From the NCBI RefSeq assembly GCF_025961575.1, contig NZ_JAOQNX010000014.1, positions 54,967-118,966 of the forward strand: a stretch of 64,000 nucleotides of DNA, given 5' to 3'. The position numbers and the translations under genes are program-made. Position 1 is the first letter of the stretch. The number at the start of each line of letters is the position of its first letter. This DNA is from Rhodoblastus acidophilus (lineage in GTDB: Bacteria > Pseudomonadota > Alphaproteobacteria > Rhizobiales > Beijerinckiaceae). Below are positions 38,507 through 46,405 of this stretch, one piece after another. The notes beneath the pieces were generated by a model. It was not told where the DNA came from. It worked only from the letters and a program-made list of their open reading frames with translations, and did not search any database.

Positions 38507-39082
38507 ATGTTTCAGATCCGGATTCACGGCCGGGGCGGCCAGGGCGTGGTCACGGGAGCGGAAATGCTCTCGATCGCCGGATTCATGGAGGGGCGGCACG
38601 CGCAAGCCTTTCCCAGTTTCGGCTCCGAACGCACCGGCGCGCCGGTGGTCGCCTTTTGCCGGATCGACGACAGGGAGATCAGGCTGCGCGAGCCGATCCA
38701 GGACCCGGATTGCCTGATCCTGCAAGATCCCACCCTGCCCCGCGTCGTCGACGTGTTTTCCGGCCTGCAGCCGAACGGCTATCTGCTGGTCAACACCAAC
38801 AAGAGTTTTGACGATCTGAATTTGCGCGCGCTGGTCGACAAATTGCCGGCGGGCCATGCGGTGACCGTGCCGGCGACCGAACTGGCGCTGAAACATGTCA
38901 GGCGGCCCGCGCCCAACGCCGCTTTGCTCGGCGCCTTCGCCGCGCTCACCGGCCTCGTCCATTTCGACAGCGTCTTGCGCGCCATTCAACAAACTTTTCC
39001 CGGAAAGGTCGGCGAGGCCAACGGCGCCGCCGCCCAGGACGCTTACGATCTCGTCATTCAGGAAAGCGCCGCAAAAGTCTGA
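38507..39082 (+). CDS. 2-oxoacid:acceptor oxidoreductase, gamma subunit
   Basis: A 191-residue protein opening MFQIRIHGRGGQGVVTGAEML, the glycine-rich start of the gamma (PorG/VorG-like) subunit that contacts the CoA end of 2-oxoacid oxidoreductases. SFGSERTGAPV is a further family hallmark. AGGAGG lies six bases before the ATG. It is first of four tightly spaced genes (gamma, alpha, beta, GltD-like). The alpha gene's ribosome site overlaps its stop. Substrate cannot be told from this subunit. The gene order is reminiscent of phenylglyoxylate dehydrogenase clusters and of pyruvate:ferredoxin oxidoreductases. Confidence 0.9.
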   Translation: MFQIRIHGRGGQGVVTGAEMLSIAGFMEGRHAQAFPSFGSERTGAPVVAFCRIDDREIRLREPIQDPDCLILQDPTLPRVVDVFSGLQPNGYLLVNTNKSFDDLNLRALVDKLPAGHAVTVPATELALKHVRRPAPNAALLGAFAALTGLVHFDSVLRAIQQTFPGKVGEANGAAAQDAYDLVIQESAAKV

Positions 39083-39092
39083 GGAGCGCCCA

Positions 39093-40355
39093 ATGCTGAA
39101 GCAAGTGGAAGGGTCTCACGCGGTCGCCGAGGCCATCGCTTTGTGCCGCCCCGAAGTGATCTGCGCCTATCCGATCACGCCGCAGACCCATATTGTCGAA
39201 GGCGTCGGCGAACTGGTCAAATCCGGGGCGCTGCAAAACTGCGAATTCATCAATGTCGAGAGCGAATTCGCCGCTTTGTCGGTGGCGATCGGCGCCTCGG
39301 CGGCGGGCGCCCGCGCCTATACCGCCACGGCCTCGCAGGGCCTGCTGTTCATGGCCGAAGCGGTGTACAACGCCGCCGGCCTCGGCCTGCCCATCGTGAT
39401 GACGCTCGGCAATCGGGCGATCGGCGCGCCGATCAATATCTGGAACGATCATTCCGACGCCATGTCGATGCGCGACGCCGGCTGGATGCAATTGTTCGCC
39501 GAAAACAACCAGGAGGCGGTCGACCTGCACATCATCGCCTTCCGGCTGGCGGAAGAATTGTCCATGCCGGTGATGGTCTGCGTCGACGGTTTTATTCTCA
39601 CCCATGCTTTTGAGCGCGTCGACATTCCCGAGCAGGCGCAGGTCGACGCCTTCCTGCCGCCCTATGATCCCGTGCAGGTGCTCGACCCCGACAATCCCGC
39701 TTCCATCGGCGCCATGGTCGGCCCCGAGGCTTTCACCGAAGTCCGTTTTCTCGCCCATTACAAGCAGCGTCAGGCGCTGCGGCTGATCCCCGCGCTCTCA
39801 GACGATTTCGCCAAAATATTCGGGCGCGCGTCGGGCGGGCTGCTGCGCGCCTATCGCACCGAGGACGCCGAAACCATTGTCGTCGCCATGGGCTCCGTGG
39901 TCGGCACCATCAAGGATGTCGTCGACGAGTTGCGCGACGAGGGCCAGAAGATCGGCGTGGTCACTCTGGTCTCCTACCGCCCGTTCCCCGTCGAGGCTTT
40001 GCGCGACATTTTGAAGACCGCCAAGCACGTTGTTGTGATTGAAAAGAGCGTTTCGGTGGGCTTGGGCGGACCGCTCGCCGACAATACCGATGGCGCCTTG
40101 CGCAATCTGGACAACCGGCCGCTGCTGCATTCCGCCATCGCCGGTCTCGGCGGACGGCCGATCACCCGGGCGTCCTTGAAACGACTTTTTCATGACGCCG
40201 TGCATGCGCCCTGGGAGGGACCGTTCTTCCTCGACCTCAACGAGCGCGTGGTCGGGCGCGAAATCCATCGGGTGCGAAAAGTGCGCCGCTCCGGCGCGAC
40301 CGCCGAAAACATTTTGCGACAGCTCGCGCTGGCCAGCCATCTTCCGCAGGAGTGA
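39093..40355 (+). CDS. 2-oxoacid:acceptor oxidoreductase, alpha subunit
   Basis: A 420-residue subunit beginning MLKQVEGSHAVAEAIALCRPEVICAYPITPQTHIVE, the pyrimidine-binding side of a thiamine-diphosphate enzyme; E-S-E-F in NVESEFAALS holds the conserved Glu. It contains the transketolase C-terminal-like domain (VVAMGSVVGTIKDVVDELRDEGQKIGVV) near 270-360. GAGGAG overlaps the preceding stop and fixes the start at 39093; the frame is open further back, but only inside the gamma gene. With the beta subunit it forms the catalytic unit that decarboxylates a 2-oxoacid to its acyl-CoA and passes electrons to iron-sulfur clusters. Confidence 0.92.
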   Translation: MLKQVEGSHAVAEAIALCRPEVICAYPITPQTHIVEGVGELVKSGALQNCEFINVESEFAALSVAIGASAAGARAYTATASQGLLFMAEAVYNAAGLGLPIVMTLGNRAIGAPINIWNDHSDAMSMRDAGWMQLFAENNQEAVDLHIIAFRLAEELSMPVMVCVDGFILTHAFERVDIPEQAQVDAFLPPYDPVQVLDPDNPASIGAMVGPEAFTEVRFLAHYKQRQALRLIPALSDDFAKIFGRASGGLLRAYRTEDAETIVVAMGSVVGTIKDVVDELRDEGQKIGVVTLVSYRPFPVEALRDILKTAKHVVVIEKSVSVGLGGPLADNTDGALRNLDNRPLLHSAIAGLGGRPITRASLKRLFHDAVHAPWEGPFFLDLNERVVGREIHRVRKVRRSGATAENILRQLALASHLPQE

Positions 40356-40361
40356 GACGCC

Positions 40362-41381
40362 ATGGACGACAGCACGCTCGCTCAGCAACAACAAAAGCTC
40401 AAATATTATCAGAAGGGCACGTTCACCGTCGGCAACCGTCTGGTCTCCGACGCGGAGCGGTCGGTGCAGGCGTCGGCCGAGCGCAGCAATGCGCTGACCT
40501 CGGGCCATCGCGCCTGTCAGGGCTGTGGCGAGGCGCTCGGCGCCCGCTACGCCATCGACGCCGCCATGCGCGCCACCGGCAACGATCTGATTGCGGTCAA
40601 CGCCACCGGCTGCCTCGAAGTGTTCACCACCCCCTACCCCGAGACCTCCTGGCAATTGCCCTGGCTGCACTCTTTGTTCGGCAATGCGGCGGCGGTGGCG
40701 ACCGGGGTTGCGGCGGCGCAGCGCGTAAAAGGCAAGGCCACGCGGGTGATCGCGCAAGGCGGCGACGGCGGCACCACCGATATCGGGTTCCAGTGCCTGT
40801 CCGGCATGTTCGAGCGCAATGATGACGTACTCTACATCTGCTACGACAACGAAGGCTATATGAACACCGGCGTGCAGCGGTCGTCCGCCACGCCGCCGGC
40901 GGCGCGCACCGCCACCACGCCGGCGCTCGGCCCGGAGCCGGGCAATGTGTTCGGCACCGGCAAATTCGTGCCGAAAATCGCCGTGGCGCATGGCATTCCC
41001 TATGTCGCCACCGCCACCGTCGCCGACCTGCGCGATTTGGAGGCCAAGGTCATCAAGGCCATGGGCATCAGGGGCGCGCGCTATATCCAGATCAACGTCC
41101 CCTGCCCGCTCGGCTGGGGCGCGCCCTCCTATGACACGATCAAACTGGCGCGTCTGGCGGTGGAATGCGGGCTTTATCCGATCTTTGAAGCCGAGCATGG
41201 CCGCATCACCCAATCGCGGAAAATCAGGCGGCGCATTCCGGTGCGCGACTATCTGATCCTGCAAAAGCGCTACGCCCATCTGTTCCGCAATGGCGTGGAC
41301 GACCCGCGCGTGGCGCGGCTGCAGGCGATCTGCGATGCGCATATCGAGGACTACGGACTTTTGGGCGACGACGAAGCGTGA
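40362..41381 (+). CDS. 2-oxoacid:acceptor oxidoreductase, beta subunit (ThDP-binding)
   Basis: A 339-residue subunit. The thiamine-diphosphate and Mg2+ site is GGDGGTTDIG (133-142) with YDNEGYMNTG (161-170). Four cysteines in PFOR-beta positions (C52, C55, C84, C248) should hold a 4Fe-4S cluster near the cofactor. TGCLEVFTTPYPETSWQLPW is a family signature. It begins six bases after the alpha stop. Aromatic and aliphatic 2-oxoacid enzymes share all these features, so the substrate (pyruvate, phenylglyoxylate, oxalate or other) stays open. Confidence 0.92.
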   Translation: MDDSTLAQQQQKLKYYQKGTFTVGNRLVSDAERSVQASAERSNALTSGHRACQGCGEALGARYAIDAAMRATGNDLIAVNATGCLEVFTTPYPETSWQLPWLHSLFGNAAAVATGVAAAQRVKGKATRVIAQGGDGGTTDIGFQCLSGMFERNDDVLYICYDNEGYMNTGVQRSSATPPAARTATTPALGPEPGNVFGTGKFVPKIAVAHGIPYVATATVADLRDLEAKVIKAMGIRGARYIQINVPCPLGWGAPSYDTIKLARLAVECGLYPIFEAEHGRITQSRKIRRRIPVRDYLILQKRYAHLFRNGVDDPRVARLQAICDAHIEDYGLLGDDEA

Positions 41382-41390
41382 GGCGCGACC

Positions 41391-43016
41391 ATGGATCATG
41401 ATTTTGCAATCACGCTGGACGTCGGCACCTCGCTCGCCAATCACACCGGCGCGTGGCGCACGTTTCGGCCGGAATATGTCCACCGCCTGCCGCCCTGCAA
41501 CGCCGCCTGCCCCGCCGGCGAGGATATTCAGGGCTGGCTGAGTTTTGCTGAAGCGGGCGACTATGAAGCGGCCTGGCGGGCGCTGACGAAAAACAATCCG
41601 CTGCCGGCCGTCATGGGCCGCGTCTGCTACCACCCCTGCGAAACCGCCTGCAACCGCGCCCAGATCGACGCCGCCGTCGGCGTCAACGCCGTCGAGCGCT
41701 TTTTGGGCGACATGGCCATTGCCAAAGGCTGGGCTTTTGAGCCGCCTGCGCAAAAGAGCGGGAAAAAAGTTTTGGTGGTGGGCGCCGGACCCGCGGGGCT
41801 TTCCGCCGCCTATCACTTGGCGGTGCTTGGCCATGACGTGAACATTCGGGAGGCCGGTCCCGCCCCCGGCGGCATGATGCGCTTCGGCATTCCCAAATAT
41901 CGCCTGCCGCGCGACGTGCTCGACGCCGAAGTCGCCCGCATCGCCGCGCTCGGCGTGCGCATCGACTACAACAGCAAGGTTTCCGACCTCCAGGCGACGA
42001 TAAAGGAGGGCGGGTTCGACGCGGCCTTTCTGGCGGTCGGCGCCCATATCGCCAAGCGCGCCTATATTCCCGCCGGCGAGGCCACCAAGATTCTGGACGC
42101 CGTGCAGGTGCTGGCGTCGATGGAAGGCGCGGAACAACCGTTGTTGGGCCGGCGCGTCGTCGTCTATGGCGGCGGCAATACCGCGCTCGACGTGGCGCGC
42201 ACGGCGAAGCGTCTGGGGGCGGAAGAGGCGATCATCGTCTATCGCCGCACCCGCGAAAAAATGCCGGCGCATGATTTCGAGCTGGAGGAGGCGCTGGAAG
42301 AAGGCGTGATGATGAAGTGGCTGTCCACCATCAAGCACGTCGACGCCGGCGCGATCACCGTCGAAAAGATGAAGCTGGACGAAACCGGCTTTCCCCAGCC
42401 GACCGGCGAATTCGAGACGCTGGAGGCCGATTCCGTGGTTCTGGCGCTCGGCCAGGATGTTGACCTCTCCTTGCTCGACGGCGTGCCCGGCCTTGAGTTC
42501 GCCGATGGTCTCGTAAAAGTCGGACCGGACATGATGACCGGCGCAACAGGCATTTTTGCCGGCGGCGACATGGCGCCCTCCGAGCGCACGGTGACGGTGG
42601 CTGTCGGCCATGGCAAAAAGGCGGCGCGCCACATCGACGCCTTTTTGCGCGGCGCGGCCTATGCGCCGCCGCCCAAGCATGAACTGGCGGGCTTTGAACA
42701 CCTCAACGCCTGGTATTATGGCGAGGCCCCGCAGACCCTGCGGCCGACGCTGGAAATCGCCCGGCGCTCCTCGACGTTCGAGGAAGTGGTCCAGGGGCTC
42801 GACGAGAGCAATGCGCTTTACGAGGCGCGGCGCTGCCTGTCCTGCGGCAATTGCTTTGAATGCGATAATTGCTACGGCGTTTGCCCCGACAATGCGGTGA
42901 TCAAGCTTGGGGCGGGCCAGGGTTTTCGCTTCAATTACGATTTCTGCAAGGGCTGTGGCGTCTGCGAAGCCGAATGCCCCTGCGGCGCGATCGCCATGGC
43001 GCCGGAGGAGATCTAA
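41391..43016 (+). CDS. GltD-like FAD/NAD(P) and 4Fe-4S electron-transfer subunit
   Basis: A 541-residue flavoprotein. Residues 30-95 hold Cys patterns for an N-terminal FeS cluster (CNAACPAGEDI, CYHPCETAC). FAD binds at VLVVGAGPAGLSAA (about 127-140) and NAD(P)H at VVVYGGGNTALDVA. The C-terminal 60 residues carry two further clusters (C482/485/488/494/498 and C519/522/525/529). It resembles the small subunit of glutamate synthase with a ferredoxin-like tail. In this cluster it would take electrons from the alpha-beta-gamma core and give them to NAD(P)+, as the PadH subunit does in phenylglyoxylate dehydrogenase. No glutamate synthase large subunit is nearby, so annotation as gltD would mislead. 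Confidence 0.9.
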   Translation: MDHDFAITLDVGTSLANHTGAWRTFRPEYVHRLPPCNAACPAGEDIQGWLSFAEAGDYEAAWRALTKNNPLPAVMGRVCYHPCETACNRAQIDAAVGVNAVERFLGDMAIAKGWAFEPPAQKSGKKVLVVGAGPAGLSAAYHLAVLGHDVNIREAGPAPGGMMRFGIPKYRLPRDVLDAEVARIAALGVRIDYNSKVSDLQATIKEGGFDAAFLAVGAHIAKRAYIPAGEATKILDAVQVLASMEGAEQPLLGRRVVVYGGGNTALDVARTAKRLGAEEAIIVYRRTREKMPAHDFELEEALEEGVMMKWLSTIKHVDAGAITVEKMKLDETGFPQPTGEFETLEADSVVLALGQDVDLSLLDGVPGLEFADGLVKVGPDMMTGATGIFAGGDMAPSERTVTVAVGHGKKAARHIDAFLRGAAYAPPPKHELAGFEHLNAWYYGEAPQTLRPTLEIARRSSTFEEVVQGLDESNALYEARRCLSCGNCFECDNCYGVCPDNAVIKLGAGQGFRFNYDFCKGCGVCEAECPCGAIAMAPEEI

Positions 43017-43032
43017 AAGCATTTTGGTTTGC

Positions 43033-43076
43033 GCATATTCTTTTCCGAAAACCGCGCACACTTTTCGGGAATATGC
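43033..43076. repeat. REP-like palindromic element
   Basis: Outer arms GCATATTC (43033-43040) and GAATATGC (43069-43076) and inner arms CCGAAAA (43045-43051) and TTTTCGG (43062-43068) make a long imperfect hairpin just after the oxidoreductase cluster. It has the same layout as the element at 4298-4341 and could also stop or protect the cluster mRNA. Confidence 0.6.
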
Positions 43077-43191
43077 GGCTCCTCCTCAGGGCCTATTTCG
43101 TGGCGCGCGGCCGTGAGGTAGCGTCGTCCTCGAGCTGGAGGGGGAATCCTCTCCGCGCGAAAAAAGGTCAGAACTGGCAAGGAGAGGAAAC

Positions 43192-43671
43192 ATGGCGCGC
43201 AAGATCATCATCGCCGGGGCCGCCGGCGTCCTGCTGGCGCTGTCGCACGGCGCCTTCGCCGAGTCCGCGCGGAAGCCGGACGCCGCCGAAGCCCACGAAA
43301 TGCTGTTGAACGTGGTCACCGAGGTGAAGGTCAACCGGCAGAACGCCTTCGACGCGTTCAACCAGGGCAGCGGCCGTTTCGTCAACGGCGACCTCTATGT
43401 GTTCTGCACCGACGCCAAAACGGGCAAATTCGTCGCCGAGGGCAATGTCAACGCCAAGGACCTCCTGGGCACCGACGTTCGCGCGCTTAAAGACGTGAAC
43501 GGCAAGCCGTTCGGCCAGGAAATTTTCGCGGCGGGCCTAAAGCCGGAAGGCGAGATCACCGAGATCGACTATCTCTTCGGCAAGCCGAGCGACCCGAAGC
43601 CCGCGCCCAAGACCAGTTTTGTCACCAGGGTCGACGAGGATTACGCCTGCGGCGTCGGCTATTACAAGTAA
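43192..43671 (+). CDS. Secreted single-Cache-domain protein
   Basis: A 159-residue exported protein: signal peptide MARKIIIAGAAGVLLALSHGAFAES, then a domain with the phrases NAFDAFNQGSGRFVNGDLYVFCTD, FVAEGNVNAKDLLGTD and FVTRVDEDYACGVGYYK, which match the sCache_2 sensor fold. Cache domains bind small ligands. Here there is no membrane helix or signalling domain, so it is a free periplasmic ligand-binding protein. GGAGAGG stands before the ATG, and a good terminator follows, so it is monocistronic. The two Cys (in FCTD and YACG) might form a disulfide. Confidence 0.8.
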   Translation: MARKIIIAGAAGVLLALSHGAFAESARKPDAAEAHEMLLNVVTEVKVNRQNAFDAFNQGSGRFVNGDLYVFCTDAKTGKFVAEGNVNAKDLLGTDVRALKDVNGKPFGQEIFAAGLKPEGEITEIDYLFGKPSDPKPAPKTSFVTRVDEDYACGVGYYK

Positions 43672-43724
43672 GCCGCGCCTTTGAGGCGGCCGAGCCGCCG
43701 CCGCGAACCGAGGCCGTTCCCGAA

Positions 43725-43750
43725 ACCGCTCGTCCCCGACGGGCGGTTTT
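43725..43750 (+). terminator. Rho-independent terminator after Cache-protein gene
   Basis: A 10-bp stem with one G-U pair (ACCGCTCGTC 43725-43734 / GACGGGCGGT 43738-43747), a three-base loop, and TTTTGCTTT straight after. Confidence 0.75.
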
Positions 43751-44042
43751 GCTTTGCGCTTTGCAAGAATTGATTCGGGAAGAACGGCGGCGTTAATCAT
43801 TTATTAACCTTTTAGTAGGCCGGGAACAAATTCCCCCTGTTCGGGCTTGCTTTGTCCCAAGTGTCAACTTGTCGCGCATCTTCTTTTGTTCGCCCGGGTT
43901 TCTACTTAAGAGATCGCCACAGGTCTGTGGGAGCGAGCGCGGGGCGCAAACTCCGGCCATCTCGAGGCGTCATAGCGACCCCTTGCGCCCTGGCGTCGCG
44001 GCGTTTAAGCGAAATTTCCTTTTACAAACCCCAGGCGAGCCG
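43751..44042. other. Intergenic region before purB
   Basis: About 290 bases without a credible gene. An AT-rich patch (43793-43820, with ATTTATTAACC) and the stretch after it are the likely purB promoter region. I see no riboswitch fold that I can name. Confidence 0.45.
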
Positions 44043-45350
44043 ATGATCCCCCGCTATTCCCGCCCCGAAATGGTTTCCATCTGGGAGCCGCAGACCCGAT
44101 TCAAGATCTGGTTCGAGATCGAGGCGCACGCCTGCGACGCGCTGGCGGAGATCGGGGTCATTCCGAGGGAAAGCGCCAAAAACATCTGGGACAAGGCTGG
44201 AAACGTCACGTTCGACGTCGACCGCATCGACGAGATCGAGCGGGTGACGAAGCATGACGTCATCGCCTTCCTCACCCATCTCGGCGAATTCATCGGGCCG
44301 GATTCGCGCTTCGTCCACCAGGGCATGACCTCGTCCGACGTGCTCGACACCTGCCTCAATGTGCAGCTCACCCGCGCCGCCGACATTCTGCTGGCCGACA
44401 TTGACGCGCTGCTCGCCGCCATCGAGCGCCGCGCCTTCGAGCACAAGCTCACCCCCTGCATCGGCCGCTCCCACGGCATTCATGCGGAGCCCGTCACCTT
44501 CGGCTTGAAGATGGCCGAGGCCTATGCCGAATTTTCGCGTTGCCGGGCGCGTCTGGTGGCCGCGCGCGAGGAAGTGGCGACCTGCGCGATTTCCGGCGCT
44601 GTCGGCACGTTTGCGAACATCGACCCGCGCGTGGAGGAGCATGTCGCCGCCCAAATGGGCCTGAAGCCCGAGCCGGTGTCGACGCAGGTGATCCCGCGCG
44701 ACCGTCACGCCATGTATTTCGCCACGCTCGGCGTGATCGCCTCCTCGATCGAGCGGCTGGCCATCGAAATCCGGCATTTGCAGCGCACCGAGGTGCTGGA
44801 GGCCGAAGAATTCTTCTCCGAGGGGCAAAAGGGCTCGTCGGCCATGCCGCACAAGCGCAATCCCGTGCTCACGGAAAATCTCACCGGGCTTGCGCGGCTG
44901 GTGCGCGGCATGGCGATCCCGGCCATGGAGAATGTGGCGCTGTGGCATGAGCGCGACATTTCGCACTCCTCGGTCGAGCGCATGATCGGACCGGACGCCA
45001 CCGTGACGCTCGATTTTGCGCTCGCCCGCCTCACCGGCGTGATCGACAAGCTGCTGGTCTATCCGAAGAACATGCAGAAGAATCTCGATCAGCTCGGCGG
45101 GCTCGTCCATTCGCAGCGCGTGCTGCTGGCGCTGACGCAAAAGGGCGCCTCGCGCGAGGACGCCTATAAATTCGTGCAGCGCAACGCCATGCCGGTCTGG
45201 CGCGGCGAGGGCAATTTTTTGGAACTGCTCAAGAAGGACCCGGACGTTTCCAAACTGATGACCGACGCCGAACTCGAGGAAAAATTCGATCTCGGCTATC
45301 ATCTCAAGCACGTCGACACGATTTTCAAGCGCGTGTTTGGCCGCGCCTGA
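44043..45350 (+). CDS. purB: Adenylosuccinate lyase
   Basis: A 435-residue cytoplasmic enzyme for two steps of purine synthesis: SAICAR to AICAR plus fumarate, and adenylosuccinate to AMP plus fumarate. It belongs to the fumarase/aspartase superfamily. The signature loop is GSSAMPHKRNP, and the catalytic His region is HQGMTSSDVLDT and GRSHGIHAEP. The N terminus MIPRYSRPEMVSIW is standard, which fixes ATG 44043 over a longer open frame back to 43869. AGGCGAG precedes the start. Full length for the family. Confidence 0.97.
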   Translation: MIPRYSRPEMVSIWEPQTRFKIWFEIEAHACDALAEIGVIPRESAKNIWDKAGNVTFDVDRIDEIERVTKHDVIAFLTHLGEFIGPDSRFVHQGMTSSDVLDTCLNVQLTRAADILLADIDALLAAIERRAFEHKLTPCIGRSHGIHAEPVTFGLKMAEAYAEFSRCRARLVAAREEVATCAISGAVGTFANIDPRVEEHVAAQMGLKPEPVSTQVIPRDRHAMYFATLGVIASSIERLAIEIRHLQRTEVLEAEEFFSEGQKGSSAMPHKRNPVLTENLTGLARLVRGMAIPAMENVALWHERDISHSSVERMIGPDATVTLDFALARLTGVIDKLLVYPKNMQKNLDQLGGLVHSQRVLLALTQKGASREDAYKFVQRNAMPVWRGEGNFLELLKKDPDVSKLMTDAELEEKFDLGYHLKHVDTIFKRVFGRA

Positions 45351-45424
45351 GGAACAAAGGCCGGCGCCTCCGGTTTGCGCAAGGCGGACAAAAATCCGCC
45401 TTGTCCTTGATCGGAGACGAAAAA

Positions 45425-45655
45425 ATGATGAAGTCCCTCGTGGCGGCCGCGTTTTTTGCCTGTTCGCTCAGCCTGCTCACGCCAACATTGGCGCAAGCGC
45501 AACCCGGCTGGGATCGGGGCCACCACCACGGCTGGCATAACGGGCGACCCTACGGCTGGCGTCATGGCCATCATCATGGCTGGGGGCGAGGCCATCACTA
45601 TGGCTGGGGCCACGGCCCTCATTACGGCTGGCGCCATCACCACCGCTCCTGGTGA
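45425..45655 (+). CDS. Small secreted His/Gly/Trp-rich protein
   Basis: A 76-residue product. The first 25 residues are a signal peptide (KSLVAAAFFACSLSLLTPTLAQAQ). The mature part is a repeat of HHxGW/HxYGW units (HGHHHGWGRGHHYGWGHGPH) with about fifteen His. Such clusters bind Ni, Zn or Cu; storage or buffering in the periplasm is a guess. GGAG lies eight bases before ATG 45425, and a second ATG follows at once. It lies 74 bases past purB. Low-complexity sequence prevents assignment to a family. Confidence 0.7.
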   Translation: MMKSLVAAAFFACSLSLLTPTLAQAQPGWDRGHHHGWHNGRPYGWRHGHHHGWGRGHHYGWGHGPHYGWRHHHRSW

Positions 45656-45791
45656 CCCAGTGTTGAATATTCGCCTGAAAGCCTCAGACTCCGGCGGAGC
45701 CCACCGCCGGTCGCTCAACTCAGCCTGCAATTAATTGCATTTCGCTCCTGAGAGCTTATGCTTGCGCCGCTTCCCAGGCGGAGTGATTGCA

Positions 45792-46322
45792 ATGCAATTG
45801 TTCGAGGCTCTGAAGGAACAGCTGAAGTCGATCGGCGACCGCAAGCCCTACGACTTCATCGCCGCCGGCGTCATCTTCAACTATATCGCGGCCGAAAGCG
45901 GCCGGGCGGCGCTGGCTGAAGCCGCCGCTTTCGCCGGGACGACCACGCGCAAAGCCTATTACACCATCACGACCGCGAAAATCTTTTCGGATTATCCCGA
46001 TCGTCCGCGCCTGCTGAAGATCGGCTGGACCAAGATCGAGAAGATCGCCACCCATGTCGAGGCTCAGATGTCCCGAGGTCTCGCCGTGGACCTTGAGGCC
46101 CTTGTCGCCAGCGCCGAAAAGCTGTCGACCGTCAATCTCGATGCGCGACTGAAAAGCCGGAAGGCTGTCAGCGCCGTGTTCAACCTGAATTTCACCGACG
46201 CGCAATGGACGATTGTTTGCGAGGCGCTGGTCGCCATCGGGCGCCGCCGTCCCGACGGCGCATGGCTCGGCGATAAGGAATCGGGGTTTGTCGAATTGGC
46301 GCAGCGGGCGATGCGGGGCTGA
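45792..46322 (+). CDS. Hypothetical protein, about 176 residues
   Basis: A mostly helical soluble protein with no signal peptide. Noticeable stretches are KPYDFIAAGVIFNYIAAESG, TTRKAYYTITTAKIF, and KIGWTKIEKIATHVEAQMSRG, which read like DNA-binding or partner-binding helices. I do not recognise the family. ATG 45792 is favoured because GGAG sits eight bases upstream; an in-frame ATG at 45735 lacks a ribosome site. It is alone between a secreted protein gene and a convergent hydrolase gene. Confidence 0.65.
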   Translation: MQLFEALKEQLKSIGDRKPYDFIAAGVIFNYIAAESGRAALAEAAAFAGTTTRKAYYTITTAKIFSDYPDRPRLLKIGWTKIEKIATHVEAQMSRGLAVDLEALVASAEKLSTVNLDARLKSRKAVSAVFNLNFTDAQWTIVCEALVAIGRRRPDGAWLGDKESGFVELAQRAMRG

Positions 46323-46327
46323 AACTC

Positions 46328-46377
46328 GTGGCCCGCCCCCGCCCTTCGAGACGCCCGCCCAAGGCGGGCTCCTCAGG
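46328..46377. repeat. Intergenic GC-rich repeat, copy 1
   Basis: It is nearly identical over about 50 bases to 63871-63920 (shared core CCCTTCGAGACGCCCGCC, then GGCGGGCTCCTCAG). The GCCCGCC/GGCGGGC arms form a hairpin. Both copies lie just past the 3' end of a gene. Confidence 0.8.
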
Positions 46378-46405
46378 GTGAGGGTGGTTCAGTTCACGTG
46401 ATTTC

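Noticed and set aside
41391..43016. Calling this gene gltD (glutamate synthase small subunit)
   Set aside because: There is no gltB nearby and it carries an extra C-terminal ferredoxin-like region. It sits as fourth gene in a 2-oxoacid oxidoreductase cluster.
39798..43061. A 1,087-codon minus-strand frame opposite the oxidoreductase cluster
   Set aside because: It spans several well-supported plus-strand genes and shows no protein family.
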